Of a stretch of DNA of 64,000 nucleotides, positions 48,761-60,572 are shown one piece after another. Source of the stretch: Carya illinoinensis (lineage: Eukaryota > Streptophyta > Magnoliopsida > Fagales > Juglandaceae); the NCBI RefSeq assembly GCF_018687715.1, contig NC_056766.1, positions 22,024,001 through 22,088,000 of the forward strand, in the 5' to 3' direction. The translations under genes and the position numbers were made by a program. The notes beneath the pieces were generated by a model. It was not told the origin of the DNA. It ran no database searches and saw only the letters and a list, made by a program, of their open reading frames with translations. Position 1 is the first letter of the stretch. Every line of letters begins with the position of its first letter.

Positions 48761-51252
48761 CAAATGTGCCAACTTAAGCAGTTCAGGCTTTCTGTGCTGT
48801 TGCATTTTTGCATGACTTGCAATCTCTTTAGAGAGGGCTGGATGGTAGGTAAGGCCCACTACCTGTAAGGCCTGCTTTTAATCTAAAGAAGATGAGAGAT
48901 AACCTACATTTACTGGAGATTCCCACATTTACACTGTTTTCATATGTGAAAGCTTGTTGGAAATTTCCATTTTCCACATTTCTAGTTCATGTTTTACCCT
49001 TGAATATAATCGTTTATATGGTTAGTAATGTTGCATTTGGTTGTTCACAGAAAAAATAAGTTTTTTTTTAGTAAGTTAAACTTTAAAACGATCAAATGAC
49101 AATTGGCACACACTTTCCCCTGCATTTTCTATATTTTAATACTTGTGCTTATATTGTTTTCCTTTCTTTTCAAACTACCTAGAAATTGTTATTTGTATTC
49201 CAATATTTTCTTTTTTACAATATATTGTTTACATGCTTTATGTATTTTAGGTCCAAGGCTTGTCAGCCTGTGATGCTATTTTGCTAGTAATTTGTTTTTC
49301 ATAAAAACCTATTTCCGGCAGCTACAAATTGCTGGGAATATACATGCTTCTTTTGGCAATTAAAATAGCCGCAAATAAGCATGCTGCTCTAGTTTTTTAT
49401 GTTATTTTCCTTTCTATTTTCTTATTTTTCGCTTTTCCCGAAATTTTTTTGATGTTTTTTGTCTGAGGTTTGGTTCTAATAAGCTGAAATGGAATTGGGT
49501 TTTGTTCTCGAACACATTTGCAGTTTAGTTTTCTTGTATTAAAAATCGTCATTGATCTCCCAAATATTAATATAGAATGGCTATTTGTTTTGGCAGGTGC
49601 TCAGGCTGTTGCCACCTGAGTTATATGCATGTATTTTCTTGCCATTGAGTGCTTTTCTTGCTATTGCAAAAGTCTTGAATTTTTTTATTTTTTTTAATGT
49701 ATTGTAGTATTTGTGACACCATGAAAAAAAAAAAAGGAAAATGGAATTATTGGCTGTAAGGGTAGGTCTAAAGTTACTTAATCCCACTTTTAACATGCTT
49801 TATAGCACCTAGGTCAATTCAGAATATATCCAAACAATGCCTTATTAGATTATCCAACGTTTCTCACTTTTTCTTTTTCTTTTTTTGTGAAGTAATTTAT
49901 TTAACTAGTATTTTTTGTTTTTATGATGAAGCTTTACAAATATGAATGATTTATTATATAATCTTTTGATCTATTTCCTTTGTTTTAATCTTTTTACTCA
50001 ATGACAAAGATTATAATGTTCGAAGTTTTAATAAAATTTACAGTTATCCATGCAATTAAAAATATAAAATATATTAATTACTTTTCTTACAAAGAATTGC
50101 TTTTATACCTTAGAGGCGTTGGAGCATTCATTTGCTGCAGCCTTGAATGTCTGAACAAAAGGGAATATGTATTTTTATTTTGTTAATAACTGCAATATAT
50201 CATCAATAATGATCAATTGCTTGTATTATTGCATTGGAGGGTTAGTAACGCACATATTACACATATATATATACACTCATACATACATATGGGTGCAAGA
50301 AGGCTTGATTTTATTTTTTATTTTTTATTTTTAATTTCGGACAAATAGCAAGTCTTTTTGGTTTCTCTATCTTCTTCATTAGGGTTCTTTGGTTGTCTCA
50401 TGCCATCATCTCTCATGGACTATTATTTCTCAAGGTCTATCCTTCATCCTAGATAAAATTATTTACCAGTCTTTTAATTTGTTACATTTCAAATTTATCA
50501 GCGTAATGGACTATTTTAATCTTTTTACTTGTTTACACATTACTCAAATGTTTGAAGTTTTAATGAAAGAATATATAAGATATTTTAGTTATTTCGTTTA
50601 TAATATAATCACTTTTATATTGTATATTATTTCAAATATTATAATTAATATATACTATCTTATATTAAACATTTTATACTAATATATGCTATCTTTTTTA
50701 AGGTGTTGGGGCATTCAATTGCTGCAACCGTGGATGGCAGAACAAAAGAAGGTATATATATATATATATATTTTGTTTTTTTTGATAAGTAAGAAGGTAT
50801 ATATATATTTTGTTTTATTAACTATTATAATATATCTGTGTAAGAAGGGCCGTGACTTGCATTTTTTATTTTATTTCATTTTTTTCCTCTCCATATCCTT
50901 GGTATTCTTGTCTAATACATTTATTAAGTTTGTTAAATTAATGATATTTTTGGATGAATTAGAAGAAAGTAACGTTCTACAGAAAAGCAATTGCTGAAGA
51001 AAGAAGTTTCATGCAAGGTCAATCTTTAATCAAATATCTCTCTCTTTCTATTTCTCTCTTTGCCTAAAACTCTTTAACACGCACGTAAACACATACATAC
51101 ACAAACAAGCACATACACACACATACTTACTGACATACGTATACACACACATATACGTCCATACACACACACATACACATACATACAAACAAACACATAC
51201 ATACATTCATATACACATACACACACATACACATTCATACATACTAACGTTA

Positions 51253-51303
<51 letters not shown>

Positions 51304-51330
51304 TACACATACATACATACATACATAAAT
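48761..51330. repeat. 2.58-kb tandem duplication, unit B
   Basis: Copy of 46179-48760. Differences include a ~20-bp extra segment near 50545 (CAAATGTTTGAAGTTTTAAT), microsatellite length changes and scattered substitutions. Exon-like modules recur at 50703-50751 and ~50979-51013. Confidence 0.95.
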
Positions 51331-51920
51331 ACACAAACAAACATACATACATACACACACATACATATACATAAATACATAAAAACATACATATATATAC
51401 ATACATACAGACATACGTATATACATACACAAACACATACATACAAACAAACATATATACAAATAGACATACATATACAAACACATACATACATACATAC
51501 ATACAAACAAACATACATACACAAACAAATATATACATACACACACATACATGCATGCATAGATATATATACACATACACATAGATATACATCCACATAC
51601 ATCATACATGAATGTATACGCATAATACATGCATAAATACACATACACATACACATACATATACCTACATACATACATAAATACATACTCAATCATGCAT
51701 ACAATTCATATACACACACATACATACACACAAACATACGTACATATAGAAATACATACACTCATACACAAATACTTACATACACAAATACATACATATA
51801 CATCCACATATATATACACATACATACATACACACAAACACATAAAAGCATACATACACACACATACATACATACATGCATGCATGCATGGGCATATACA
51901 CACATACACAAATACATATG
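51064..51920. repeat. Long compound (ACAT)n/(AT)n microsatellite
   Basis: About 850 bp of ACAT-type repeats with a pure (AT)n core at ~51257-51301. Long Tyr/Val/Cys-rich open frames on its minus strand are translation artefacts of the repeat. Confidence 0.95.
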
Positions 51921-51924
51921 GGTG

Positions 51925-52738
51925 CGCGACGGACTTTGAAGAAGAGGAAATTGGAGTAAAGGTAATGATCCGGAAAATATTTGAGTTATTGTTATATTTT
52001 TTTTGGTTCACTTTTTGTGGAAAACATGACTTGATTTTTTTTTTTTTTTTAGTTTCAGACAAATAGTTGAGGCTTTTTTGGTTTCTCTGTCTTCTTCATT
52101 TGGTTCTTTTGCCTTCTCATGTTATCATCTCTTGTGCACTATTACTATTTAAGGTATATCCTCCGTCCCAGACAAATTTATCTTAGTAGTTTAATCTAAT
52201 TCATTTCAAATTTTTTTTACCATAGTTAACTATTTTAATTCTTTAAATTTTTTACAATAATTTAAATGATTGAAATTTTAATGAGATTTATATTATCAAT
52301 TAATCTGAAACATTAAATTTAATTGTTTCACTTATAAAAGAAACACTTTTTTTATAATGTATATTATCTTAGAATTAATATATATTATCTTATTACCAAG
52401 TATTTTATATTAATAGATGTTATTTTTTCAAGACGTTGAGGCAATTTAATCGCAAAAGCTTTGGATAGGAGAACGAAAGGCGGTATCTATATATATTTTA
52501 ATCAACTGAAGTATGCATTGCAAGGTTAGTAGTTACTTACGGTTTTATTATTTTTTTCTATTTTGCTACACATATCTTGGTACTCTCATCTAATTCAATT
52601 CTTAAATTTCATACTAACGATATTTTAAAGTGAATGAAACGAATGTCATTTTCAACAGAAATATGATTGCTGCGTAATGAATGACTCATCCAAGGTTAGT
52701 AAATTAGTCACTCTCTTAAACTTTTGTATTCCATAAAC
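51925..52738. repeat. Diverged array unit 3
   Basis: Same order of landmarks as the 47.7-48.4 kb region: TTTCAGACAAATAG, the GGTTTCTCTGTCTTCTTCAT line, a 50-bp module at ~52433-52482 and an AGAAATATGATTGCTG module at ~52660, then (ACAT)n. It starts with TTTGAAGAAGAGGAAATTGG followed by AGTAAAG and GTAATG. Confidence 0.8.
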
Positions 52739-53060
52739 CATACACACGGAAACACATAGACACATACATACGTATACACATACAAAAACGCACGCACACG
52801 CACACGCACATACACATACGTACATACATACATACATAAATACATACAACATATATATATACATCTGTACATACATACATCCATAAATATATGCATACAT
52901 ACATCTATACAAATATGCATACACACACATACATAGATGAACACATACATACATACATACACGCACAAACATACACAGACTCTTGCATACACATACACAC
53001 ACAGACACAAACATACATACATAAATACATGTGCATATACACACATACACATATACATAT
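52739..53060. repeat. (ACAT)n microsatellite
   Basis: Spacer between array units; ends ATATGGATGCGT, a phrase found after each spacer. Confidence 0.9.
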
Positions 53061-53228
53061 GGATGCGTAACGATATTTTGGTACTCTCATCTAATTCAAT
53101 TCTTAAGATTCATACTAACGATATTTTAAAATGAATCAAACGAATGTAATTTTCAACAAAAAGACGATTGCTGCGGAATGAATGACTCATCTAAGGTTAG
53201 TAAATTAATCACTCTCTTAAACTCTTGT
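53061..53228. repeat. Truncated array unit
   Basis: Only the last ~165 bp of the unit is present (TTTTGGTACTCTCATCTAATTC to CTCATCTAAGGTTAGT), including the AAGACGATTGCTGCGG module. Confidence 0.8.
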
Positions 53229-53525
53229 ATTCTATAAACGATACAAACACAAATACAAAACACACACATACATATATACATACAAACACGCGTGCGCACA
53301 CACGTACACATATATAGATACATACATACAACATTTATACATACATATGTACATGCATACATCCATACATACATGCATACATACATCCATACATATATGC
53401 ATACACACACATACACAGATGAACACATACATACATACATAGACGCATAAACATACACAGTACACACACAAACACAAACATACATACAAAAATACATGTG
53501 CATATACACACATACACATACATAT
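53229..53525. repeat. (ACAT)n microsatellite
   Basis: Spacer between array units, interspersed with ACACGCGTGCGCACAC. Confidence 0.9.
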
Positions 53526-54335
53526 GGATGCGTGATAGAGTTTGAAGAAGAGGAAATTGGAGTAAAGGTAATGATCTTAGATATATTTGAGTTATTGTTA
53601 TATTTTTTTGGTTCACTTTTTGTGCAAAACATGACTCGATTTTTTTTTTTTTTTTAGTTTCAGACAAATAGTCGACGCTTTTTTGGTTTCTCTGTGTTCT
53701 TCATCTAGTTCTTTTGCCATCTCATGTTATTATCTCTTGTGCGCTATTACTATTTAAGGTATATGCTCCGTCCCAGACAAATTTACCTTAGTAGTTTAAT
53801 CTAGTTCAGTTCAAATTTTTTTACCATAGTTCACTATTTTAATCCTTTCAAATTTTTATAATAATTAAAATGATTGAAACTTTAATGAGATTTATATAAT
53901 CAATTAATCTGAAACATTAAATTTAATTGTTTCCCTTACAAAAGAAGCACTTTTTTATATTGTATATTATATTAGAATTAATAGATATTAGCTTATTAGC
54001 AAGTATTTTATATTAATAGATGTTATTTTTTCAGGGCGTTGAGTCGATTTAATCGCAAAAGCTTTGGATAGCGGCATGAAAGGCGGTGTTTATATATATT
54101 TTAACCAATTGAACTATGGATTGCTTGGTTAGTAGTTACTTACGATTTTTTTTCTTTTCTCTATTTTGCTACGCATATTTTGGTACTGCAATCTAATTCA
54201 ATTCTTAAGTTTCATGCTATGGATATTTTAAAATGAATCAAACGAATGTAATTTTCAACAGAAAGACAATTGCTGCGGAATGAATGACTCATCCAAGGTT
54301 AGTAAATTAATCACTCTCTTAAACTGTTGTATTCT
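53526..54335. repeat. Diverged array unit 4
   Basis: Full unit: GGATGCGTGATAGAGTTTGA start, TTTCAGACAAATAGTCG, the 50-bp module at ~54034-54085 and the AAGACAATTGCTGCGG module at ~54262. Close relative of unit 3. Confidence 0.8.
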
Positions 54336-54640
54336 ATAAACGATACAAACACAAATACAAAAACACACACATACATATATACATACAAACACGCGTGCGC
54401 ACACACGTACACATATATAGATACATACATACATACATACATACAACATTTATACATACATATGTACATGCATACATACATCCATACATATATGCATACA
54501 CACACATACACAGATGAACACATACATAGATACATACATGCACAAACATACATAGACTCTTGCATACACATACACACACAAACACAAACATACATTCATA
54601 AATGCATGTGCATATACATACATACACATATACTTATGGA
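54336..54640. repeat. (ACAT)n microsatellite
   Basis: Spacer very like 53229-53525, including the ACACGCGTGCGCACAC interruption. Confidence 0.9.
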
Positions 54641-54832
54641 TGCGTGATAGAGTTTGAAGAAGAGGTAATTGGAGTAAAGGTAATGATCTTAAAAATATTT
54701 GAGTTATTGTGATATTGTTTTTGTTCACTTTTTATGGAAAACATGACTTGATTTTTATTTTTTATTTTTTTTAGTTCCAGACAAATAGTCGTGGCTTTTT
54801 TGGTTTTTCTGTCTTCTTGATTTGGTTCTTTT
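54641..54832. repeat. Array unit 5, cut by the chromovirus insertion
   Basis: Begins GATGCGTGATAGAGTTTGAA and runs to TTTGGTTCTTTT, where the gypsy LTR starts. The interrupted phrase continues as GCC in units 3 and 4, locating the insertion exactly. Confidence 0.85.
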
Positions 54833-56974
54833 TGTGACGCCCCCAAAATCCCCACGCCCGAACACGGGGAAATTGAGACGTCCGGATGGTGACACCCCGG
54901 GTCACCATCCCATCGACAGGTGCCGAGTGTGTGCAAGGCAGCAATTGTGTACAGAGAGACACGCAGCGGATAAGAAAGTCATAACTAAGTACCAGAATTT
55001 TTCTTAACGTAATACAAGCTGTTTAAAACGTACATAAATAAAATATTACAAAACACAAATACAGTTTTAAACAAATAAAAAGATAACATCAGCAACCCGG
55101 CGGAGCCGCATCCTCGGGCTCAGCCTCTTCCTCCTCATCCTCAACTCCTGCACCAAAAGCTACGGAACCACAAATGGTTCCGCAGGTAAGTAAAACCCCA
55201 AACACTACCAGATAAAAACACATATAACTCAAACAAGATGCATGAAACATGCCCAATGCACAAAGCCCAAAAACACCAGTTTTCCACACACGCCAAAAAC
55301 CCACTTGGCCCAAAAACATATCCATTCCGAAAAACACGCCAAAAGTCCATTTGGCCCAATATCTCGCCGGAAGTCCATCCGGCCCAATATCTCACCAGAA
55401 GTCCATCTGGCCCACGCCAAAAGTCACATTTGGCCTCATAAACCATTATCCAATTTTAACCGTATGCACCATGACCTCCCCTAGGGGTCATCCGCACACC
55501 CTGGCTCCAGTGTCACACCGCAGAGTACCACCACGCATGTGACAACTAACAAGCGATGCCCAGTTCCGCGCCCCGCGTGTGCGTAGCCAAGCATCCTCTA
55601 GCCCTCGCCAGCGAAGGGCCACGGAGTCGGTGAGTAGGGCGATGCCCGGTTCCATGCCCGGCACGTTCGTAGCCAAGCATCCCCTAGTCCCGCTCCCGTC
55701 ATCTCTCTCGATAACTCAGGGGACATCACTCAGTTTATTCCACTCCCGAGTGACCAGAGGAGCTCCACCGAGATAATAACCCATCCCGGCTTGGGCTCGT
55801 GATACACACGCACCTGTAAAACCAGTCACGCCAATACACAGGCTTTTCACACAATCCCACAAACACACGTGCATGCACCTTGAAATGCCAAATCAATGCA
55901 TATTAAAATAATCCAACAATATAAATCAATAAAACAAGTAACTCCGTCCTCCATCCATCCGACCCCCGAAACTCCTCGGACTCAGTCCGGAATCAACAAC
56001 CAACAACAGATATTTATGGAATGAGCAATATATATTTAAATCTGAAAGTAGGGTTTGGAAAATACTTACAGCGCTATACGGCAATTTTAGAAAACAAGCG
56101 GCGTTGCAAGCGGCGGAAAACAGCAACGTCACAGTGAAAATTCACTGTGGCCGTGGGTCTGAAAAACCCACTTTTGAACGGGGACAAACTAGGACACGGG
56201 ATTGATAGGGAATGGTCTAGAGGTGGTTGTGAAGCTATTGGAAGTGACGGACGGCCGTGGGTGGCGGCGGAATGGCCGGAAATGGCCGAAAAATGGCAAA
56301 TCGGAAAACAAGCTCGTGGGAGCTGCTCCGGTGGTCGTTGGAGGCCGGAAATGGGTGGGTTAGGACGGCAAGGGAACGGTGATGAAGTGGTGAAGAAATG
56401 GTGGCCGGTGGTGGAGCGACGGCGGCGGATCGGAGCAAAATCCGTGCGCCTTTGTTGAGCTTTTTCCGGCCAAATGGCCGGCCGGTTGGGGGTGGGTTTT
56501 GGAGGGAAGGTAGACCGGAAGGAGAGGAAGAGAATGGGACCGGTGGGAGGCCGAACGGTGGCCGGACGGCGGCGGTAGGGGCTGGGGAAGGTTGACGCCG
56601 GCGTGAGGGAGAGAGAGAAGAGAGAGAGTGCACCGGGGGGGGTCCGAGTCGGGGAGAGAGGAGAGAGAAAAGAAAGAGAAAAAAGAAAAAGAAGAAAAAA
56701 GAAAAGAAGGGAAAAAGAAAAAGGAAAAAGAGAAAAAGAAAAAAAGATGTGAAAAGAAATGAGGTCCAGTCCTCACTCCGGGAAAAGAAACAAACCACCA
56801 AAAAGATTAAAACCACAAAAACAACTAAAAGAAATAAAACACAACCTCAAATAAATAAATTAAATTAAAAACCAACTTTAAAAACGCAATTAAAATAAAA
56901 TAAAATATCTGATATATTAATTAAAATAAAAACAATTATTTCAGCGAAAATACACTTAAAAGCGGGTCATCACA
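54833..56974 (-). repeat. Chromovirus 3' LTR (2142 bp)
   Basis: Plus-strand borders are TGTGACGCCCCCAAA and GCGGGTCATCACA. It matches the other LTR at a constant offset of 7254 bp for most of its length, with about ten mismatches by eye plus single-base indels. Confidence 0.95.
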
Positions 56975-56990
56975 TCCTCCCCTCCTTAAT
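56975..56990 (-). other. Chromovirus polypurine tract
   Basis: Minus strand AAGGAGGGGAGGA directly before the 3' LTR; it primes plus-strand DNA synthesis. Confidence 0.9.
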
Positions 56991-57091
56991 AACAATTTCG
57001 TCCTCGAAATTGCAAGTCAACCATCAACTTAAAGCAAGCCACACAAACGCGCATAAACCAACTGAGGTCAAGGTTAAAACACATACCTTCC

Positions 57092-60000
57092 TCATTCGAA
57101 CAAATACGGGTATTGTTCCCTCATGTCCGCTGCTCGCTCCCAAGAGAAGTCTTGAGCTAACGGATCTCCCCAAGCCACTTTAACCAACGGTATCGTCTTG
57201 GACCTCAATTGTTGCTCCTTCCAATCCAAAATCTGTGACGGAACAACCTCGTAAGTGAGATCCGGTTGCAACTGAATACCTGCTGGGTCGACGAAACGTG
57301 GCTCTTGCTGTCCAAAGCTCTTCTTCAGGGATGATACGTGGAAGACGTCATGAACATCTCCAAAATAATCCGGCAAAGCAACTCTATAGGCGACGGACCC
57401 TACTCTCTCCAGAATCTGAAAAGGGCCGACGTACCTCGGATCTAGTTTCCTTTTCCTACCAAAACGCTTAACACCTCTCATGGGAGAGACTTTAAGATAA
57501 ACCCAATCACCAACTTCAAATGACAATTCTCTCCTCCTGGTATCAGCGTAGCTTTTCTGGTGACTCTGAGCTGCCGCCATTATATCTCTAATGATCCGGA
57601 CTTGGCTTTGCATTTCTTGAATTATTTCGGGTCCAATAATTCTACTCTCCCCAACTTCATCCCAACACAAGGGCGACCTACACTTTCTCCCATAAAGAGC
57701 TTCATAGGGAGCCATCTGAATGGTCGCATGGTAGCTGTTATTGTAGGCAAACTCAATGAGAGGCAAATGATTTTTCCAACTCCCTTGGAATTCCAGGGCA
57801 CAAGCTCGCAACATGTCTTCCAGGGTCTGGATGGTGCGCTCTGACTGGCCGTCTGTCTGCGGGTGATAAGCAGTGCTGAACTTCAACTTAGTACCCAAAG
57901 CTGCCTGCAGACTCTTCCAGAACTGCGATGTGAACCTCGGGTCCCGATCCGACACTATACTCTTTGGTATGCCGTGTAGCCTCACTACCTCCTTGACATA
58001 CAAACGGGTCAACTTACCCAAAGAGTCGGTGTTGTTAACAGGCAGAAAATGAGCACTCTTCGTTAACCGGTCCACGATCACCCAAACAGAGTTCTTCCCA
58101 CTAGGTGTTCTCGGCAAACCCACTACGAAATCCATCGTGATGTCATCCCACTTCCACTCAGGAATAGGGAGGGGTTGGAGCATACCTGCAGGTCTCTGAT
58201 GCTCGGCCTTTACCTGACGACACGTGTGGCATTTCTCCACATATAAGGCAACGTCCTTCTTCATTCCATCCCACCAGTAAATTTTCTTCAAGTCTCGATA
58301 CATCTTTGTACTGCCGGGATGAACTGAATACGGGGCCGCATGAGCTTCCGCCATGATCCGTTCCTTGAAATCTGAGTCCTTTGGGATCACTCTGCGATCT
58401 CGGAACCGAAGTATTCCATTACTATCCATGCTATAGTGCAACGGCCCTCGAGATTTTCGGACTCTTTTCCTGATGTTCAGCAGCTTCGGATCCTTTCTTT
58501 GGAGAGCTTTCAATTCTTCAAAATCTATTACCCGAATGTCCAGAACCGAAGACAAAATCTCTACTTGCTGCGAACTCTCTATAAGGAGCCTTCTCATCCC
58601 ATAAAGTAACGAATCCATTTCCGACGGTTCGGCTTCATCCTCCAAATGAGACTTCCGGCTCAAAGCATCAGCAACTATGTTAGCCTTCCCCGGGTGGTAC
58701 TTGATCTCACACTGATAGTCACTGATTAGCTCTAGCCAACGCCTCTGCCTCATATTCAAATTTTTCTGGGAAAACAAATGCTTCAAGCTCTTATGATCAG
58801 TAAATACCTCACAAGCTTCCCCATACAAGAAATGCCGCCAGATCTTGAGTGCAAAAACAATCGCAGCCAACTCTAGATCATGCGTCGGATAATTCTTCTC
58901 ATGGTCCTTAAGCTGACGAGATGCATAGGCTACAACCCGTCCTTCCTGCATAAGGACACAACCCAAACCGAACTTAGACGCATCACTGAAGACTACAAAC
59001 GGCTTATGCGGTTCTGGGAGTGCTAACACTGGTGCCGTCGTCAACCTGTTCTTCAATTCCTGGAAGCTTCTCTCACATTTCTCTGACCAAACAAATTCTG
59101 TCTTCTTCCGAGTCAAAGCTGTGAGAGGTCCGGATAAGCGAGCAAAACCCTCTACAAACCTTCGGTAGTAACCGGCGAGCCCCAAGAAACTCCTGATCTC
59201 GCGTACTGTAGTTGGGCGTGGCCATGACAAAATGGCTTCTACCTTACTGGGATCAACTGCCACTCCACCCTGGGAAATTACATGCCCAAGAAATTTAACT
59301 TCTTCCAACCAGAACTCACACTTGCTGAGCTTGGCGTACAACTGGTGCTCTCTCAATTTCTCAAGTACCAGACTAAGATGATACACATGCTCTTCAATAT
59401 CTCGGGAATAAATCAGTATATCATCAATAAATACTACCACGAAGGAATCCAGATAAGGTTGGAACACCCGATTCATCAAATCCATGAAAGCGGCAGGAGC
59501 ATTAGCTAGCCCAAACGGCATCACCTTAAATTCATAGTGTCCATACCTCGACCTGAAGGCAGTTTTCGGCACATCCTGCTCTCTGATTCTCAGCTGGTAG
59601 TATCCCGACCTCAGATCAATTTTAGAGAACACCGCTGCCCCCTGAAGTTGGTCAAATAAATCATCTATCCGTGGGAGAGGATATTTATTTTTGATGGTCA
59701 CCTTGTTCAACTCCCTATAGTCAATGCACATACGAAGGGTTCCATCTTTCTTTTTAACAAATAAAACTGGAGCACCCCACGACGACGTACTAGGCTGAAT
59801 AAACCCCTTCTCTACTAATTCTTGCAACTGAGTCTTCAACTCTTTCAATTCAGCCGGTGCCATGCGGTAAGGAGCCTTATGCACAGGAGCCGCTCCAGGT
59901 TCCAAGTCTATAACAAACTCCATCTCTCGCACGGGGGGTAGTCCGGGCAAGTCATCCACAAACACATCGGGGAACTCTTCCACAACTGGAATGTCTGCCA

Positions 60001-60474
60001 AGGACTTCTTCTCAGACGGCGTGGACACCATCTGAACCAAGAATGCATCCGCTCCCCATGCAATCTCTCTTCTTGCCTGTATCGCCGATATAATCATCGG
60101 CTTTTCTTTTAATCTACTCCCCGCAAATTCCAGACAATCACCATCCGGAAGCTGAAAGCTAATAGTCCGACTTCTGCAATTAATAGTCGCAGAATATCGG
60201 TATAGCCAATCCATCCCGAGGATGATATCAAAACCCAACAGCTTGAATACCACCAGATCAGCATCCAAAAACCTTCCCTCAAAGTTTAACGGGCATCCCA
60301 AAGCAACCTTGGAACACCACACCATCTCGCCATCGGGTAGCGCCACTACCATAGCCTTCGGCAACGGTTCCGTGACCAAGTTACACACCCGAGCAAATGT
60401 GGAAGACACAAACGATCGTGAAGCACCGGAATCAAACAAAGTACAAGCATAAAACTCATACAAACGGACTCTTC
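57092..60474 (-). CDS. pol: Chromovirus pol: protease, RT, RNase H, integrase, chromodomain
   Basis: The open frame reaches 60547, but its first codon there is TTG, after an upstream stop, and no good ATG precedes the protease. Numbering from 60547: protease LFDSGAS at 37-43; RT with catalytic Asp in [12 protein letters not shown] (D311) and FIDDILIYS (D375, D376); RNase H D522, E559, D584 and D627; integrase zinc finger H736, H743, C773 and C776; integrase triad D806, D867 and E903; C-terminal chromodomain-like segment from ~1095 ([17 protein letters not shown] and DFSWE) ending at residue 1151. All key residues are present and no stop intervenes, so the enzyme set looks functional. Expression probably needs splicing of the 98-bp gag-pol segment. 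Confidence 0.93.
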
Positions 60475-60572
60475 CTGAACCAAACACACAACCCATGAAA
60501 TCCAAAAAAAACAACGAAGAAACCAAATGCACCAAAAATAAATCCAACTTAAAAGATTAAATTAATCCATAC
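60475..60572 (-). other. Candidate gag-pol intron, 98 nt
   Basis: Minus-strand GTATGG start and GTTCAG end, T-rich throughout. It contains the gag stop and in-frame stops of the other frames. Its removal joins AGA-G to GA-AGA, so gag ...GVIRG reads on directly into [18 protein letters not shown] of the protease. 98 is not a multiple of three, so without splicing gag and pol are in different frames. Confidence 0.7.

Noticed and set aside
51074..51696. Long minus-strand open frames rich in Tyr, Val, Cys and Met
   Set aside because: They are translations of (ACAT)n repeats, which lack stops in several frames. The same happens at 52.7, 53.3 and 54.4 kb. No codon or domain signal.
48480..54640. 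CRISPR-like repeat-spacer array
   Set aside because: The regular units are plant microsatellite and duplication blocks, not short palindromic repeats with unique spacers.
54897..56816. Many short open frames repeated at 62.1-63.9 kb
   Set aside because: They appear twice only because they are in the two LTRs; they are short, overlapping and on both strands.
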